DNA from: an uncultured Eubacteriales bacterium
Lineage (GTDB): Bacteria > Bacillota > Clostridia > Oscillospirales > Oscillospiraceae
Length of the DNA stretch: 39,239 bases
NCBI GenBank assembly: GCA_900556935.1
Contig: USQL01000006.1
Coordinates: 1-39,239 of the forward strand
Reading direction: 5' to 3'
The notes below the pieces were generated by a model, which ran no database searches, was not told the origin of the DNA, and saw only the letters and a program-made list of their open reading frames with translations. This document shows, piece by piece, positions 38,127 to 39,239 of the stretch (the stretch's first letter is position 1; each line of letters opens with the position of its first letter). The position numbers and the translations under genes were made by a program.

Positions 38127-39239
38127 TTACTTTCCAACGCAGAAGCGTTCAAATATCCTGGCGGTGATGTCCTCCCGGACAGTGGCACCGGTGACCTCGC
38201 CAATGGCCTCCATGGCCTCCTCAATGTCGATGAGCACCGCATCCGGGGTCTGGCCCAGCTTCAGGCCCTGCAGGGCCCGCAGAAGAGCCTCGTAGCTCCG
38301 GCGGCAGGCATCATACTGCCTGGGATTGGTGAGGATGGAGCCGTCGCAGGGGGCTTCTCCGGCGAACAGGTCATCGATGCAGTTTTTAAGAAGATCCAGC
38401 CCCTCGCCGGTGGCGGCGCAAATGGGGATGATGTGCATGAAAGGAAGCTGGGCCGGTTCCACCACCTGGGGCAGATCCCCCTTGTTGATCAGGGCAATGG
38501 CTGCCGGGGCATCCAGGCACAGCTCTATGATTTCCTGATCCTCCTGGGTCAGGGGCTGGCTGCCGTCACAGACGAATAGCGCCAGATCCGATTCTGCCAG
38601 AGCCTTTCTGGAACGCTCCACGCCCAGGGCCTCTACGGTGTCCTGGGTGTCCCGGATTCCGGCGGTGTCGATGAGCCGCAGACGGGTGGAACCCACCAAG
38701 ACGGCCTCCTCCACCGTGTCCCGGGTGGTGCCGGGGATGGCGGTGACAATGGCCCGGTCGTAGCCTGCCAGGGCGTTCAAAAGGCTGGATTTGCCCACAT
38801 TGGGCCGCCCGACAATGGCGGTTTTGACCCCCTGCCGGAGAATCCGGCCCTGGCCGTAGGTCTGCAAAAGGGCATACAGGGCCTTGGCATCCTGCCGCAG
38901 GGAGCCCAGGTAATTGGAGAGGCCAAAGTCCTCAATATCCTCGTCGGGGTAGTCCAGCACGGCGTGAAAATGGCTGCAAAGGTCCGTCAGCCGGTCATAG
39001 ATGGGGGCCATGGCCCGCTGCAGACGGCCCTCCACCTGCCCCGCGGCGTTGGCGGCGGCATCGGCGGTCTCCGCCTCAATCAGGTCGATGACGGCCTCCG
39101 CCTGGGTCAGGCCCAGCTTGCCGTTTAAAAAGGCCCGCTTGGTAAATTCTCCCCGCCCGGCGGGTCTGGCCCCGGCGGCATACAGGCTTTGCAGCAGCTC
39201 CGACAGCACGGCGGGGGAGCCGTGGCAGTGGAATTCCAC
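38127..39239 (-). CDS. mnmE: tRNA modification GTPase MnmE, C-terminal 370 residues (5' end outside window)
   Basis: GTPase that, with MnmG, puts the carboxymethylaminomethyl group on U34 of certain tRNAs. The frame runs off the window at 39239; the apparent first codon GTG is an internal valine before EFHCHGSPAVL. The visible part holds the end of the folate-binding domain (GEFTKRAFLNGKLGLTQAEAV), the helical domain, the G domain with GRPNVGKSS (G1), PGTTRD (G2), DTAG (G3) and NKGD (G4), and the C-terminal CVGK with the family's invariant cysteine. Confidence 0.95.
   Translation of the reverse strand: MEFHCHGSPAVLSELLQSLYAAGARPAGRGEFTKRAFLNGKLGLTQAEAVIDLIEAETADAAANAAGQVEGRLQRAMAPIYDRLTDLCSHFHAVLDYPDEDIEDFGLSNYLGSLRQDAKALYALLQTYGQGRILRQGVKTAIVGRPNVGKSSLLNALAGYDRAIVTAIPGTTRDTVEEAVLVGSTRLRLIDTAGIRDTQDTVEALGVERSRKALAESDLALFVCDGSQPLTQEDQEIIELCLDAPAAIALINKGDLPQVVEPAQLPFMHIIPICAATGEGLDLLKNCIDDLFAGEAPCDGSILTNPRQYDACRRSYEALLRALQGLKLGQTPDAVLIDIEEAMEAIGEVTGATVREDITARIFERFCVGK

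Overview
The window looks like chromosome of an anaerobic Firmicute of the class Clostridia. The style of the housekeeping genes, strong AGGAGG ribosome binding sites, canonical TTGACA/TATAAT promoters and a high-GC backbone fit an uncultured gut Oscillospirales/Oscillospiraceae; that placement is an inference from gene content, not a phylogeny. Most backbone genes favour GCC, CCC, CGG and CTG codons, while a block in the middle (about 18.24-27.87 kb) favours GCG and CGC and looks transferred.

Region 1 (1-10.9 kb). The 3' end of ileS is followed by a terminator and a textbook promoter. This drives a cobalamin riboswitch with its own intrinsic terminator and then a nine-gene, tightly overlapped operon: substrate-binding lipoprotein, two Opp/Dpp/Nik-type permeases, two ATPases, NifD-like, NifK-like, NifH-like and NifB-like proteins. 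This is the most striking system in the window. The Fe protein and the NifB radical SAM enzyme keep every key motif. The NifDK-like pair keeps only one plus three of the six P-cluster cysteines and lacks the FeMo-co ligands of NifD. It is therefore not a nitrogen-fixing enzyme in any ordinary sense, but a nitrogenase-like reductase of unknown substrate, coupled to an importer and predicted to be switched off by B12.

Region 2 (10.9-16.6 kb). A tRNA-Gly(CCC), a gliding-type (GldA/GldF/GldG plus DUF4340) ABC export operon on the minus strand, a small secreted protein and a tRNA-Val(CAC).

Region 3 (16.6-29.3 kb) is a patchwork of mobile and transferred DNA behind tRNA-Val. The last 22 bases of the tRNA are repeated 177 bp downstream, with three perfect hairpins in between. 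Then come fragments of a phage holin and of a conjugative-element HTH/sigma-factor pair. Next is an ABC-2 permease gene split in two by a 9.6 kb island. The island carries polyphosphate and phosphate genes (ppx/gppA, ppk1, a lipoprotein alkaline phosphatase), a membrane polyferredoxin, an XRE regulator, a YibE/F protein and several truncated genes, with PhoP-box-like TTTTACA repeats upstream. The other part of the split permease, its ATPase and a GntR regulator lie on the far side.

Region 4 (29.4-39.2 kb). Host-style metabolism: a LysR regulator, a PrpF-family (aconitate-isomerase-like) protein, an isocitrate-dehydrogenase-family enzyme, an aconitase-family hydratase and an NADP-type glutamate dehydrogenase. 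Together they suggest a route from aconitate (perhaps trans-aconitate) through isocitrate and 2-oxoglutarate to glutamate. The window ends with a NifS/IscS-type cysteine desulfurase and the truncated tRNA-modification GTPase gene mnmE.
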